Assembly (NCBI GenBank): GCA_043777795.1
Contig: JAYWHJ010000036.1
Location: 1-13,487 of the forward strand
Direction of reading: 5' to 3'
Length of the DNA stretch: 13,487 nucleotides
DNA from: JAAFIP01 sp043777795
GTDB taxonomy: Bacteria > Pseudomonadota > Gammaproteobacteria > Burkholderiales > Burkholderiaceae_C
The notes under the pieces are model-generated. The model ran no database searches. It was given only the letters and a program-made list of their open reading frames with translations, and was not told the DNA's origin. This document shows positions 1 through 6,134 of this stretch, piece after piece (the stretch's first letter is position 1; the number at the start of each line of letters is the position of its first letter). The translations under genes were made by a program, and so were the position numbers.

Positions 1-246
1 GCAGAGCGCTTGGCGGAGGGCCTGAGCAGCGGGAGCGATATGGCACTTCATGAGCATTTATCAGAAAGGGAACTGCAAGTATTTCTGAGACTGGCGAAAG
101 GCGAGTCGATCGGTAACATGGCTGTTGGCATGTCGCTGAGCGTCAAAACGGTGAGCACCTATCGCACACGCGTCATGGAAAAAATGAAACTTGAGTCCAA
201 CAGCGACTTGACCTACTACGCACTCAAAAACGGTCTGATTCAATAA
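1..246 (+). CDS. NarL/FixJ-type response regulator, C-terminal HTH part (5' end outside window)
   Basis: The reading frame is open from base 1, so the gene begins upstream and only the last 81 residues are visible. They form a LuxR/GerE-type DNA-binding domain: the opening LSERELQVF, then the helix-turn-helix with SLSVKTVSTYRTRVMEKM as recognition helix region, then a closing helix ending YALKNGLIQ. This is the output domain of a NarL/FixJ-family two-component regulator that binds DNA after phosphorylation of a receiver domain not seen here. TTG at base 10 is possible as a start but would leave only the HTH and is unlikely. It ends 6 bp from the end of the convergent single-domain receiver gene, so the two may belong to the same signalling locus (inference). 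The target genes cannot be told from the sequence. Confidence 0.85.
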   Translation, partial: AERLAEGLSSGSDMALHEHLSERELQVFLRLAKGESIGNMAVGMSLSVKTVSTYRTRVMEKMKLESNSDLTYYALKNGLIQ

Positions 247-252
247 GTATTG

Positions 253-663
253 TTAAGTGAGCGGGCTGAGAGCCCCGTTGCCGGTATCACCCGCTGCAAG
301 TCGGCCACAGTAGGTTATCAAATCATCAATTTCGTTTGACTTGTCAAATACCCGGTCCGCACCCAGTTCTAGGCATTTTCTGCGGATGTCGGTGGTTGCG
401 TAGTTGCTAAAAACTGCTACGTTGTGCGTTTGCAGCAAAGCATTCATCGCTTTGAGTACACCTAAACCTGAACCGCTCTTTAGAAAAATATCGACGATCA
501 CCAAATCGAAATGATTGTCTGGCTGAGACAACCATTGCACAGCCGTAAACTCATCCTCTGCAGTGCCAACGACTGTAACTGGAGCAAGCTCTTCCAAAGC
601 AGCGATAAGGCTCTCGCGAATGACTGGACTGTCCTCGACAACGTAAGCCTTGATCTTATGCAT
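253..663 (-). CDS. Single-domain (CheY-like) response regulator
   Basis: A 136-residue protein that is only a receiver domain. The acidic pocket is E10-D11, the predicted phosphorylated aspartate is D58 in LVIVDIF, the switch serine is S86 in VFSN, and the conserved lysine is K108 in FDKS. No output domain follows; the last 15 residues are a loose tail. Such proteins relay phosphate to another protein or act by protein contact. The start at 663 is chosen because it opens directly on the first receiver strand (MHKIKAYVVED) and has a purine-rich AGAAAGAA upstream. The same frame stays open to 837, but that extension of 58 residues looks like no domain. It converges on the NarL-type gene with a 6-bp gap, and that protein or a local histidine kinase is a likely partner (inference). 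Confidence 0.82.
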   Translation of the reverse strand: MHKIKAYVVEDSPVIRESLIAALEELAPVTVVGTAEDEFTAVQWLSQPDNHFDLVIVDIFLKSGSGLGVLKAMNALLQTHNVAVFSNYATTDIRRKCLELGADRVFDKSNEIDDLITYCGRLAAGDTGNGALSPLT

Positions 664-840
664 GGACTGCAATTCTTTCTGTTGGTCATGGCGCGCAGTG
701 TGCGGGCTGGGTGACCATATATTCTCCGCAAACACATATTCGTGTGCACCGCACTTGGAGCGATACTTCGATTGTAGAGTATGCCTTCTAAATCGTACCT
801 GCGCGATGGATAGTTGAGACGACTGTTTGTCGGACAAGTC

Positions 841-1071
841 CTACATCGCTCTCCCCACAGGGGAACTGGACAAGTACCGTTTTGACACTGCCATCATCTT
901 TGCCTTGGCATTGCTACCGTCAGGATCGACTACACGCTCACTTTCAGGATCGGCCGGTATAACCGCTGGCACTGGCCCCTCATCAGGATCAACCGGGAGA
1001 TGTGTCGGCTCTGGATCCTCTGGCGCTTGCGTAGGGATGCTGTGAGGTTTTCGGCGGGTATGGCTGAGCAT
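841..1071 (-). CDS. Short Pro/Asp-rich hypothetical protein
   Basis: A 76-residue protein. Its middle (residues about 13-52) is rich in proline, aspartate and glutamate, with repeated units of the type PVDPDEGPVP and IPADPESERVVDPDG; the C-terminus is basic. No signal peptide or membrane segment is seen, and the composition suggests an unfolded chain. The gene is believed real because ATG at 1071 is preceded by a good ribosome binding site (AGGAG, 6-nt spacing) and the opposite frame shows no recognisable protein. Short acidic proline-rich proteins of this look occur in Burkholderiales and pseudomonads, to my recollection without assigned function. It lies 177 bp upstream of the single-domain receiver on the same strand and is divergent from the HiPIP gene. 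Confidence 0.6.
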   Translation of the reverse strand: MLSHTRRKPHSIPTQAPEDPEPTHLPVDPDEGPVPAVIPADPESERVVDPDGSNAKAKMMAVSKRYLSSSPVGRAM

Positions 1072-1088
1072 GGTTAACTCCTATTTAC

Positions 1089-1169
1089 GTTGTCATTATT
1101 CGAAATAATGCAAGTGATGTCTCCCAGACAACACGCCCTTCTGTTGTCAGCTAAACCCGACAAATTGTC
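1089..1169. repeat. Cluster of GTTGTC/GACAAC half-sites and inverted repeats
   Basis: Within 81 bp of the divergent intergenic region the hexamer GTTGTC or its complement appears at 1089-1094, 1127-1132 and 1143-1148, and the near-palindrome GACAAATTGTC lies at 1159-1169. The pair 1127-1133/1142-1148 forms a perfect 7-bp inverted repeat with an 8-nt spacer. A separate inverted repeat, CATTATT (1094-1100) with AATAATG (1104-1110), overlaps the first copy. The related palindrome TTGTCGGACAA sits at 827-837. The arrangement suggests operator sites for one DNA-binding protein serving the genes at 1071 (-) and 1262 (+), but the binding protein is unknown. Confidence 0.4.
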
Positions 1170-1182
1170 TCGACGCTGCTTA

Positions 1183-1200
1183 CTGTGCGCAAACGCACAG
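1183..1200. promoter_or_regulatory. 18-bp inverted repeat upstream of the HiPIP gene
   Basis: CTGTGCG and CGCACAG are perfect 7-bp arms around CAAA, ending 61 bp before the HiPIP start codon. This could be an operator dyad or a hairpin in the 5' leader; no T-run follows, so it is not a standard terminator. No matching regulator is recognised. Confidence 0.35.
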
Positions 1201-1261
1201 ATGAAATCGAGTGTTTTGGCGAATATGTGAACGCACACACACCACAACGAAGGAAATCACT

Positions 1262-1666
1262 ATGCACTCAGCTCATACACGGCGTCGTTTCATTGAGATG
1301 GTTCCGCTCACAACTATCATAGCGCTGACAGCATGCTCGCCGCCACCGCCACCCAAATCTACCGCCGAAACGGTTTCCCCTCCTGCTGCTGCTCCCAGCC
1401 CAGCTCCGACTCCCGCCCCTGCCAGCATCACTACCAGCGCGCCAATGCTTGACGAAAAAGACCCCCAAGCTGTGGCATTAGGCTACGTGCAAGACACTGC
1501 CCGCGCAGACAAGGCCAAGTTCAGCACTTACATCACTGGTAGCCAATGCAGCGGGTGCGCTTTATACCAAGGCAAAGCCGGGGATGCCGCAGGCGGTTGC
1601 ACGCTATTCCCGGGAAAGAACGTCACTGCACAGGGCTGGTGCAGTGCTTGGGCTAAGAAGGCTTAG
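1262..1666 (+). CDS. High-potential iron-sulfur protein (HiPIP), predicted Tat lipoprotein
   Basis: A 134-residue protein. The C-terminal part (about 62-134) is a HiPIP domain holding one [4Fe-4S]3+/2+ cluster on C96, C99, C113 and C127 (CxxC, then x13, then x13), with the family-typical DEKDPQAVALGYV, KAKF, CALYQGKAGDA, LFPGK and GWCSAW segments. HiPIPs carry electrons in the periplasm, classically from the bc1 complex to a reaction centre or oxidase. The N-terminus has a twin-arginine-like TRRRFIEM followed by a hydrophobic stretch and a lipobox LTAC, with lipidated C25 and Ser at +2, which would favour the outer membrane. A Pro/Ala-rich linker (26-58) joins anchor and domain. The start at 1262 follows AAGGA; an in-frame extension to 1211 is rejected because it would bury the signal. 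Anchoring is predicted, not shown; most studied HiPIPs are soluble. Confidence 0.9.
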   Translation: MHSAHTRRRFIEMVPLTTIIALTACSPPPPPKSTAETVSPPAAAPSPAPTPAPASITTSAPMLDEKDPQAVALGYVQDTARADKAKFSTYITGSQCSGCALYQGKAGDAAGGCTLFPGKNVTAQGWCSAWAKKA

Positions 1667-1698
1667 ATGGCTTTGAAGAAAGCACTGCAATTTTCTAA

Positions 1699-1739
1699 TA
1701 GGCGTTAAGTCACAAGATCTGGTGCTGACTCTACGCCTA
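1699..1739 (+). promoter_or_regulatory. Long imperfect hairpin just before the baeRF-like gene
   Basis: TAGGCGT (1699-1705) pairs with ACGCCTA (1733-1739) and, inside a 2x2 mismatch, AGTCA (1708-1712) pairs with TGACT (1726-1730), leaving a 13-nt loop with the palindrome AGATCT. The structure lies 32 bp after the HiPIP stop and ends 7 bp before the AAGGAA ribosome binding site at 1747-1752. No T-run follows, so a simple intrinsic terminator is unlikely. It may be an operator, an RNA-stability element or a leader that controls translation of the next gene. Confidence 0.45.
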
Positions 1740-1756
1740 CCAACACAAGGAATTTT

Positions 1757-2149
1757 ATGTCGCACTACCACGCAGTTGTTTGGCTTGACCACGCCGAGGC
1801 TCATGTGATGCATGTCAGTCCCGATGATGTGGAGAAGTTCATCGTGTATCCAACCCATCCACACCAGCAATTGCACGTGAAAAGCGGTGCCTTGGGTTCT
1901 GGGCGACACGCTGAAGACAAGGACTATTACCACGCCATCGTCGAGGCTTTGAAGGGTGCAAAGGAGATACTGATAGTCGGCCCAGCGTCTGCGAAACTAC
2001 AGCTGGTAAAGCATATTCAGGCGCACGACAAGGCGATGATCGAACTAATCGTGGGCATTGAAACCGTCGATCACCCTACAGATGCACAACTGGTAGCGTA
2101 CGCCCGCAAGTACTTTATTGCAAAGGATAAGATGCTGTCTCCGTTATGA
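1757..2149 (+). CDS. baeRF-like / 'translational machinery protein' family, function unknown
   Basis: A 130-residue, histidine-rich, soluble protein with no signal or membrane segment. It opens MSHYHAVVWLDHAEAHVMHV, a strand pair with the feel of eRF1/ribonuclease-like bacterial domains. The middle contains ALKGAKEILIVGPASAKLQLVKHI (about 65-87) and the C-terminal half has the motif VDHPTDAQLVAYARKYF (104-120). From memory this matches a family found in Proteobacteria and labelled 'translational machinery protein' or bacterial eRF1-like; no biochemical role is established to my knowledge. The start ATG at 1757 has AAGGAA 4-10 bases before it. It follows the HiPIP gene on the same strand after a 90-bp gap with a strong hairpin, and converges with uspA. 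Stress-protein neighbours suggest a role in adaptation (inference). Confidence 0.72.
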   Translation: MSHYHAVVWLDHAEAHVMHVSPDDVEKFIVYPTHPHQQLHVKSGALGSGRHAEDKDYYHAIVEALKGAKEILIVGPASAKLQLVKHIQAHDKAMIELIVGIETVDHPTDAQLVAYARKYFIAKDKMLSPL

Positions 2150-2163
2150 ATGCAGTGCACCGC

Positions 2164-2190
2164 CATAAGCGCCATAGCTGAGCGCTTATG
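2164..2190. terminator. Hairpin downstream of the baeRF-like gene, possible terminator
   Basis: CATAAGCGC (2164-2172) and GCGCTTATG (2182-2190) form a perfect 9-bp stem with a 9-nt loop, starting 14 bp after the stop codon. No T-run follows on the plus strand, so it may be a transcript-end stabiliser or a factor-assisted stop rather than an intrinsic terminator. Confidence 0.4.
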
Positions 2191-2223
2191 ATGTCTGGGT
2201 GCTTCTGCCCACCTACTAAAGGA

Positions 2224-2282
2224 AATTAGCAAACAGCATAATGGGGCACGCTGTGGGCAATAAAGTCCGAGTGAAGCTAATT
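2224..2282. repeat. Nested inverted repeats in the convergent gap
   Basis: AATTAGC (2224-2230) is complementary to GCTAATT (2276-2282) and, inside, ACAGC (2233-2237) to GCTGT (2250-2254). The region lies between the ends of the baeRF-like gene and uspA. The arms are short and the loop long, so chance is a real possibility; nothing else is recognised in this 184-bp gap apart from the hairpin at 2164-2190. Confidence 0.2.
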
Positions 2283-2333
2283 GCTACCAGCGTCGAGCGG
2301 GGGGATTTCCAAGCAAAGGATTAAGCAGCCCTA

Positions 2334-2819
2334 TTACTCTGCGAATTGGCTAATTGCGCTATGGCCTTCGTCGTCCTGCGAGCGAACTACCAGCACGTGG
2401 ACGGGAGCTAGGCGGATGATTTGTTCAGCACCGCTGCCTAAAAACATGCGTCCTATGCCGCGTCGCCCATGCGTACCAACGACTATCAAATCAGCGTTCC
2501 AGCGCTTTGCTGCATCAGCAACAGTATCACCTAAATGCTCACCAAATGTGTCGAACAGCATTTGATCAGCCTGCACACCGGCCGCTTTTGCAGTTGCCAC
2601 CGCATCGTTCAATACCTTGGAACCTATTTTTTGCGCTATCTCTATGAGTTCTGCAGAATGGGCTCCGTAAGCTTCGTAGCCGCTTATGTATGCCAAATCG
2701 TCCACCAAGTGAATCAGCCGCACTTGGCCGCTTGCATCTCTGGCTAGCTGCAGGGCCGCTGTCAGGGCCTTATTGGATGTCTGGCTGCCGTCTACGGGAA
2801 TTAGGATTCTTTTGTACAT
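2334..2819 (-). CDS. Universal stress protein, UspA family
   Basis: A 161-residue single Usp domain, the usual length. It opens MYKRILIPVDGSQTSNKAL, typical of the first strand and D10-G11 nucleotide contact. The ATP-binding pattern G-2x-G-9x-G-S is present as G115-T-H-G118 and G128-S129, and it closes with PVHVLVVR. Usp proteins of the ATP-binding class help survival under energy or oxygen limitation; in Pseudomonas aeruginosa several are under ANR control. The start at 2819 follows AGGA with about 7-nt spacing. It is the last gene of the arc-porin strand, 76 bp after the porin stop, and has its own FNR-type box at 2881-2894, so it can probably be transcribed both with the operon and alone. 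It may protect cells during anaerobic starvation when arginine is the energy source (inference). Confidence 0.92.
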   Translation of the reverse strand: MYKRILIPVDGSQTSNKALTAALQLARDASGQVRLIHLVDDLAYISGYEAYGAHSAELIEIAQKIGSKVLNDAVATAKAAGVQADQMLFDTFGEHLGDTVADAAKRWNADLIVVGTHGRRGIGRMFLGSGAEQIIRLAPVHVLVVRSQDDEGHSAISQFAE

Positions 2820-2845
2820 GATTTCGTCCTGTTGCCGGGTCTACT

Positions 2846-2894
2846 ATCCAAATAGTATGCGGCACATTGCTTTTACGGCGTTGATATCTGTCAA
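2846..2894 (-). promoter_or_regulatory. FNR/ANR-type promoter of uspA
   Basis: Read on the minus strand, TTGACAGATATCAA (2894-2881) matches TTGAT-N4-ATCAA at 9 of 10 positions. If centred at -41.5, transcription would begin near 2846, and a -10-like TACTAT (2857-2852) or the overlapping CATACT lies at the right distance. The box starts 2 bp beyond the porin stop codon. The leader to the uspA start would be about 27 nt. Confidence 0.65.
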
Positions 2895-2895
2895 A

Positions 2896-4167
2896 TCAAA
2901 AGCTATAACGTGCCATGAGATCTAGCCGAAGCATGGTGCCGACTTCACCGATAAAGTTTTTACGCTTGCCAAATATGACTTCTCCCCCTAACTCTAGGTT
3001 TTTAACCGGGGAGTAAATCAAATTTGCAAACAATTGCTGCAGTGTTCGGTTGTCAAGTGCTTGTGCCGTTTTGCCACGGTTAAGGCCTAGCACCACACTA
3101 CCACGCAATTGACTGTTGAATGTCCGGGAATATCCCATCACCAAACCTTGATTTTTGTCGAAAGCAATATCTCCAGTGGGTGTATCAATTGCATACCCAT
3201 TGGAACCGAATAAGTGGTCAATATCCCCGTTGACTTGCGTGTATTGCCCCATGAAAACATCTTTGTCAGTGAGTTTGAATCGCCCACCAAAACCAACGCC
3301 ATAGCCGCGCTTAGACTGCGTAGCTGATCGCTTTTCATGCGTCAGCGCTCTCATGTTGAAAGCACCTCTATCAAACGTTTTGTCAAAACGTGCGATCAAC
3401 TGGGGTGTACGTTCACCAAAGCTACCCCCACCAAATTGGTCCTTTGGATCTTCAGCGGAAAACGTAAATTTGTAACCTGCTTTATCATCACCAAAAGCAT
3501 AACGAACCATCGTGCGCCGGGAGAATGGGGCTCCTACTGCGCCATTGAAATCGACAGTCTCGGGTAGATTGTCTACATCCATAAACGTAGACCAAGTTTG
3601 GCCTATCAACCAACCATTCCACTCTCCATAGGCGTGACGCAAGCGCAGTCGGTTTCGGTTTGCTTCGGTATACGAATAGAAATCAACTTCCACTTTAGTA
3701 CTGAGCGGCCCTTTCGCTGTGGGCGTTGCGCTTTCAAAGCCCAACCGCGAGGTCTCTACAGTGAGATTTGTCCTACCTCTGCGGCCATTGGTACTGTCAA
3801 GTGGTTGGGATGCCAGATCTGTGAAATTGTCTGAAGGCCCTGATTGCTTGAAGTCATGTATCGCATGTCCTTCTGCAAACCCATAGATGCGCAGCGAAGT
3901 GGATGAGCCTGGCACTTTAAAGGCACCAGGCAAGTCGCTGGAACTATTGGCTTCGGCCAACTTGCTCTCCGATACACGAGTTTTTTCATCCAAAAGTGGT
4001 GGATTGCCCGATGGCTTTTCAGGGAGCTGAGATTTTTTTAATTCATTGAGCTCATCGCGCAGAGTTTTTAGCTCTATTCGCATCTCCTCCAAGGATTGCG
4101 CCTGCGCCGCAAAACCAATCAAGCTCAAAGTGCTGGCTAGGATGGTCAATGTCAGTCTATGTGTCAT
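2896..4167 (-). CDS. DcaP-like outer-membrane porin
   Basis: A 423-residue protein with a signal peptide (hydrophobic core about 5-20, predicted cleavage after AQA at 23), a short coiled-coil-like segment rich in Leu, Glu and Lys (25-46), a low-complexity linker, and from about residue 90 a beta-barrel opening LRIYGFAEGHAIHD and ending LMARYSF with a C-terminal aromatic as in barrel proteins. The layout of N-terminal coiled coil plus barrel is that of the DcaP family of trimeric porins, known in Acinetobacter for uptake of small organic acids. The start at 4167 follows AGGAG, and the ATG overlaps the arcC stop as ATGA, so translation is probably coupled. A place in the arc operon suggests passage of arginine, citrulline or ornithine across the outer membrane; the substrate is inferred, not shown. 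Confidence 0.85.
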   Translation of the reverse strand: MTHRLTLTILASTLSLIGFAAQAQSLEEMRIELKTLRDELNELKKSQLPEKPSGNPPLLDEKTRVSESKLAEANSSSDLPGAFKVPGSSTSLRIYGFAEGHAIHDFKQSGPSDNFTDLASQPLDSTNGRRGRTNLTVETSRLGFESATPTAKGPLSTKVEVDFYSYTEANRNRLRLRHAYGEWNGWLIGQTWSTFMDVDNLPETVDFNGAVGAPFSRRTMVRYAFGDDKAGYKFTFSAEDPKDQFGGGSFGERTPQLIARFDKTFDRGAFNMRALTHEKRSATQSKRGYGVGFGGRFKLTDKDVFMGQYTQVNGDIDHLFGSNGYAIDTPTGDIAFDKNQGLVMGYSRTFNSQLRGSVVLGLNRGKTAQALDNRTLQQLFANLIYSPVKNLELGGEVIFGKRKNFIGEVGTMLRLDLMARYSF

Positions 4168-5099
4168 GATGGGAACTCCTGGGTTGTATGTTCAACGCAG
4201 ACCTGGGTGCCAGCATGGCCTGCCAGCATGCTTTCAATTTTTTCTAATGATCCAATCACCGCTCTTTTTCCGGTGGCCAGGGCAAACCCGATAGCTGCCT
4301 CGACCTTGGGGCCCATGGATCCAGCGGGGAATGTGTGCTTCGCTAAGGCTTGGGGAGTTATATGTCCAATGGCATGTTGGCTGGGCAAGTCCCAGTCAAG
4401 GTAAACAGCATCCACGTCTGTAGCAATCACTAAGCAATCGGCCTCCAGCTCACGTGCCAGCAACCCGCTGCATAGATCTTTGTCGATCACGGCTTCAACC
4501 CCACGTAAGCTGCGACCATCCGGGTCTCGCACAACGGGAATACCGCCGCCGCCAGCCGCTATCACTAGAGCGCCACGCTGAAGCAACCATCGTATGGGAT
4601 CAAGCCCGAGCACACGCTGAGGCTTGGGCGATGCCACCACACGGCGAAACGCCTTGCCATCTTGGGCCACTACCCAGTGCTTGGCTACCGCGACTTTTTG
4701 CGACTCATCTTGCGTGTAGACTGGCCCAATGGGTTTAGTCGGATTTTTAAAAGCCGGATCTTTGGGGTCAACCTCTACACGGGTTAGCAGCGTGGTGACA
4801 GTGTGCCAAGGGGGTAGCAGGTTAGCCAACTCCTGTTCCAGCATATAGCCAATCATTCCTTCGGTTTGCGCGCCTAGTACATCCAAAGGATAGGCGTCCA
4901 CTGCGGCATAAGCCGCAGCCTGCAGAGCCAGTAGGCCTACTTGTGGTCCGTTGCCATGTGTCAACACCAACTGATGATCTATGGCAACTCGGGCTACCTG
5001 CACGGCCGCGCGTCGAACATTGTCTAGTTGGTTTTCAGCGCTCAATGGCTGTCCTCGACGCAGTAGCGCATTTCCGCCCAATGCAACGACCAGCTTCAT
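4164..5099 (-). CDS. arcC: Carbamate kinase
   Basis: A 311-residue enzyme of the amino-acid kinase fold, normal length. It catalyses the last step of the arginine deiminase pathway in the cytoplasm: carbamoyl phosphate plus ADP gives ATP, CO2 and ammonia. Visible motifs are LGGNALL (7-13), THGNGPQVG (47-55), GAQTEGMIGY (76-85), AAGGGGIPVV (181-190), VIDKD with K207 (204-208), TDVDAVY (227-233) and FPAGSMGPKVEAAI (257-270), all in family order. The start ATG overlaps the arcB stop (ATGA at 5099-5096) and has no clear ribosome binding site of its own, which fits translational coupling. Its own stop overlaps the porin start in the same way, and the ribosome binding site of the porin lies inside its last codons. 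No key residue is seen to be missing. Confidence 0.97.
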   Translation of the reverse strand: MKLVVALGGNALLRRGQPLSAENQLDNVRRAAVQVARVAIDHQLVLTHGNGPQVGLLALQAAAYAAVDAYPLDVLGAQTEGMIGYMLEQELANLLPPWHTVTTLLTRVEVDPKDPAFKNPTKPIGPVYTQDESQKVAVAKHWVVAQDGKAFRRVVASPKPQRVLGLDPIRWLLQRGALVIAAGGGGIPVVRDPDGRSLRGVEAVIDKDLCSGLLARELEADCLVIATDVDAVYLDWDLPSQHAIGHITPQALAKHTFPAGSMGPKVEAAIGFALATGKRAVIGSLEKIESMLAGHAGTQVCVEHTTQEFPS

Positions 5100-6094
5100 G
5101 CGAGTGTGGCCACCAGCACAGCCTTAATAGTGTGCATACGGTTTTCGGCTTGGGTGAAGACGATGGATGCTTCTGATTCAAACACCTCGTCTGTGACTTC
5201 AATTTCTTTGAGTCCAAATTTTTCGTGGATTTCTCTTCCTACTTCAGTTTCCAAATTGTGGAATGCAGGTAGACAATGCATAAAGCGCGTGCGTGCCTTG
5301 CCAGTAGCCTGCATCAATGCGGTAGTCACTTGGTAAGGTAGCAGCTGTTCAATACGCTGCTTCCACACTTCATCAGGTTCACCCATCGACACCCAGACAT
5401 CTGTGTAAATGAAATCTGCCCCTTTGACAGCCTTTAGTGGGTCAGTGTCAATGGTGATACGGGCGCCCGTGGTGCGTGCGAGCTCATGCATTTTTGCGAC
5501 AATATCTACCGGCGGTTGGCGAGTAGCGGGAGCGGCAATCCGCACGTCCATGCCCATCTGAGTGCCGCCAACAAGCAGTGAGCAACCCATATTGAAGCTG
5601 GCGTCGCCCAAATAGCAGAATGACAATTCATGCAGCGGCTTTTCACCAAACTCTTCCATGGTGAGCAGGTCTGCCAATATCTGGGTAGGGTGCGCTTCGT
5701 CGGTCAACCCGTTCCACACCGGTACGTGCGAGTAGCGCGCAATGTCCTCTACTACGCTTTGATGAAAGCCGCGATATTCAATGCCGTCGTACAGTCTGCC
5801 CAGTACCCTGGCTGTGTCCTTCAGCGACTCTTTGTGCCCCAACTGCGATCCTGCCGAGTCAAGGTAGGTGACGTGACCACCTTGGTCATGCACGGCCACC
5901 TCAAAAGCACACCGTGTGCGGGTTGACGCTTTCTCAAAAATCAACGCGATGTTTTTACCCTTTAGGCGAGGGTGCTCATTACCTGCGTATTTGGAGCGTT
6001 TGAGTTCAGCGGCAAGGTCCAGCAAAAAGCGGATATCGCATGGCGCAAAATCTTTCAAGTCCAGCAGGCTGCGATTGCGGAGGTTAAAACTCAT
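5096..6094 (-). CDS. arcB: Ornithine carbamoyltransferase, catabolic
   Basis: A 332-residue transcarbamoylase that, in this operon, phosphorolyses citrulline to ornithine and carbamoyl phosphate for ArcC. Motifs: STRTR (57-61) and HPTQ (135-138) for carbamoyl phosphate, DVWVSMGE (232-239) for the amino-acid side chain, and HCLP with the catalytic cysteine (273-276). The stretch STRTRCAFEVA is close to catabolic ArcB and enterobacterial enzymes. The start at 6094 follows AGGA with about 7-nt spacing; the frame extends to 6190 but overlaps arcA and is rejected. The loop usually written GDARNNMGNS reads GDASFNMGCS (163-172): the Asn that aligns with the ornithine-binding one is kept (N168), but its neighbours differ. 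It starts 40 bp after the arcA stop. An anabolic ArgF role cannot be excluded from sequence alone, but context favours ArcB. Confidence 0.95.
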   Translation of the reverse strand: MSFNLRNRSLLDLKDFAPCDIRFLLDLAAELKRSKYAGNEHPRLKGKNIALIFEKASTRTRCAFEVAVHDQGGHVTYLDSAGSQLGHKESLKDTARVLGRLYDGIEYRGFHQSVVEDIARYSHVPVWNGLTDEAHPTQILADLLTMEEFGEKPLHELSFCYLGDASFNMGCSLLVGGTQMGMDVRIAAPATRQPPVDIVAKMHELARTTGARITIDTDPLKAVKGADFIYTDVWVSMGEPDEVWKQRIEQLLPYQVTTALMQATGKARTRFMHCLPAFHNLETEVGREIHEKFGLKEIEVTDEVFESEASIVFTQAENRMHTIKAVLVATLA

Positions 6095-6134
6095 GGGTAG
6101 TCCTGTACTTTTTGACGTTACGTTGGATGTGCAT

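Noticed and set aside
664..837. N-terminal extension of the single-domain response regulator
   Set aside because: The receiver domain begins at 663; the 58 extra residues resemble no domain and the frame is open only by chance.
1211..1261. Upstream start for the HiPIP gene
   Set aside because: It would put 17 residues before the twin-arginine signal and has no ribosome binding site.
2281..2565. Plus-strand 94-aa frame opposite uspA
   Set aside because: Shadow of the Usp gene with no family features.
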